From Aquificales bacterium (GTDB taxonomy: Bacteria > Aquificota > Aquificia > Aquificales > QOAS01), in contig DTXZ01000004.1 in assembly GCA_012962155.1 (NCBI GenBank), forward strand, positions 1-42,738: a DNA stretch of 42,738 nucleotides, in the 5' to 3' direction. This document shows, piece by piece, positions 42,688 through 42,738 of this stretch. The position numbers and the translations under genes are program-made. Below the pieces are notes generated by a model that was given only the letters and a program-made list of their open reading frames with translations, was not told the DNA's origin and searched no databases. Position 1 is the stretch's first letter. Every line of letters starts with the position of its first letter.

Positions 42688-42738
42688 TTATAGAAAGTAT
42701 AAGTTTAAAGGAATTGGAAAGAATTTCAATGGAATGAC

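Noticed and set aside
42688-42738. Promoter for tRNA-Leu (TTGAAA and TATACT on the minus strand)
   Set aside because: The spacer between them is 22 bases, and alternative pairings are poor; not strong enough to list.

Overview
This window looks like chromosomal DNA of a thermophilic, autotrophic, flagellated bacterium, most likely an Aquificota-type organism (Desulfurobacteriaceae or Hydrogenothermaceae are the closest mental match). The reasons are: a full reverse gyrase (a hyperthermophile marker); both subunits of ATP-citrate lyase plus aconitase and a monomeric isocitrate dehydrogenase (reductive TCA cycle carbon fixation); LL-diaminopimelate aminotransferase; a Gram-negative porin; flagellar export and hook genes; and Lys/Glu-rich proteins. 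The phylum call is inference; no 16S gene is present. No phage, IS element, CRISPR array or plasmid signature was seen.

Layout. 1-7842 (+): end of dapL, gatA, monomeric icd, aconitase, bioD. 7844-20427 (-): flgE-fliL-fliO-fliP, then rpoB-rpoC with its own good sigma70-type promoter just after fliP. 20507-21148 (+): queE. 21135-25205 (-): a cluster read in the order orphan RAMP/Csm5-like gene, trpF, argS, argB. 25301-26414 (+): stand-alone FeoA-domain gene, a clear terminator, and a Gfo/Idh-type oxidoreductase. 26417-31827 (-): purL, an ExbD/TolR-like gene, argJ, an outer-membrane barrel protein and glnB. 31890-37319 (+): reverse gyrase interrupted by a 182-residue mini-intein, then a class V aminotransferase. 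37390-40614 (-): aclB-aclA. 40665-41456 (+): murI. 41448-42687 (-): tRNA-Leu(TAA) and a secreted repeat/peptidoglycan-binding protein.

How the genes work together. aclB/aclA, acn and icd supply three enzymes around citrate in the reductive TCA cycle: isocitrate formation from 2-oxoglutarate, conversion to citrate, and ATP-driven cleavage to acetyl-CoA and oxaloacetate. argB and argJ belong to the cyclic arginine pathway, and PII (glnB) is a nitrogen/carbon sensor. dapL and murI feed peptidoglycan precursors. Packing is extremely tight: convergent genes touch or overlap (bioD/rpoC, queE/argB, murI/PG-binding gene, oxidoreductase/glnB), and no gene-free stretch exceeds about 120 bases.

Most interesting: (1) a mini-intein sitting exactly after the DPD metal-binding motif of the reverse gyrase TOPRIM domain; (2) a lone, shortened Csm5-like RAMP protein co-directional with trpF-argS-argB and with no CRISPR genes in sight; (3) several genes without a Shine-Dalgarno sequence that carry an inverted repeat hugging or containing the start codon, whereas icd, acn, aclA, aclB and rpoC have textbook GGAGG sites.
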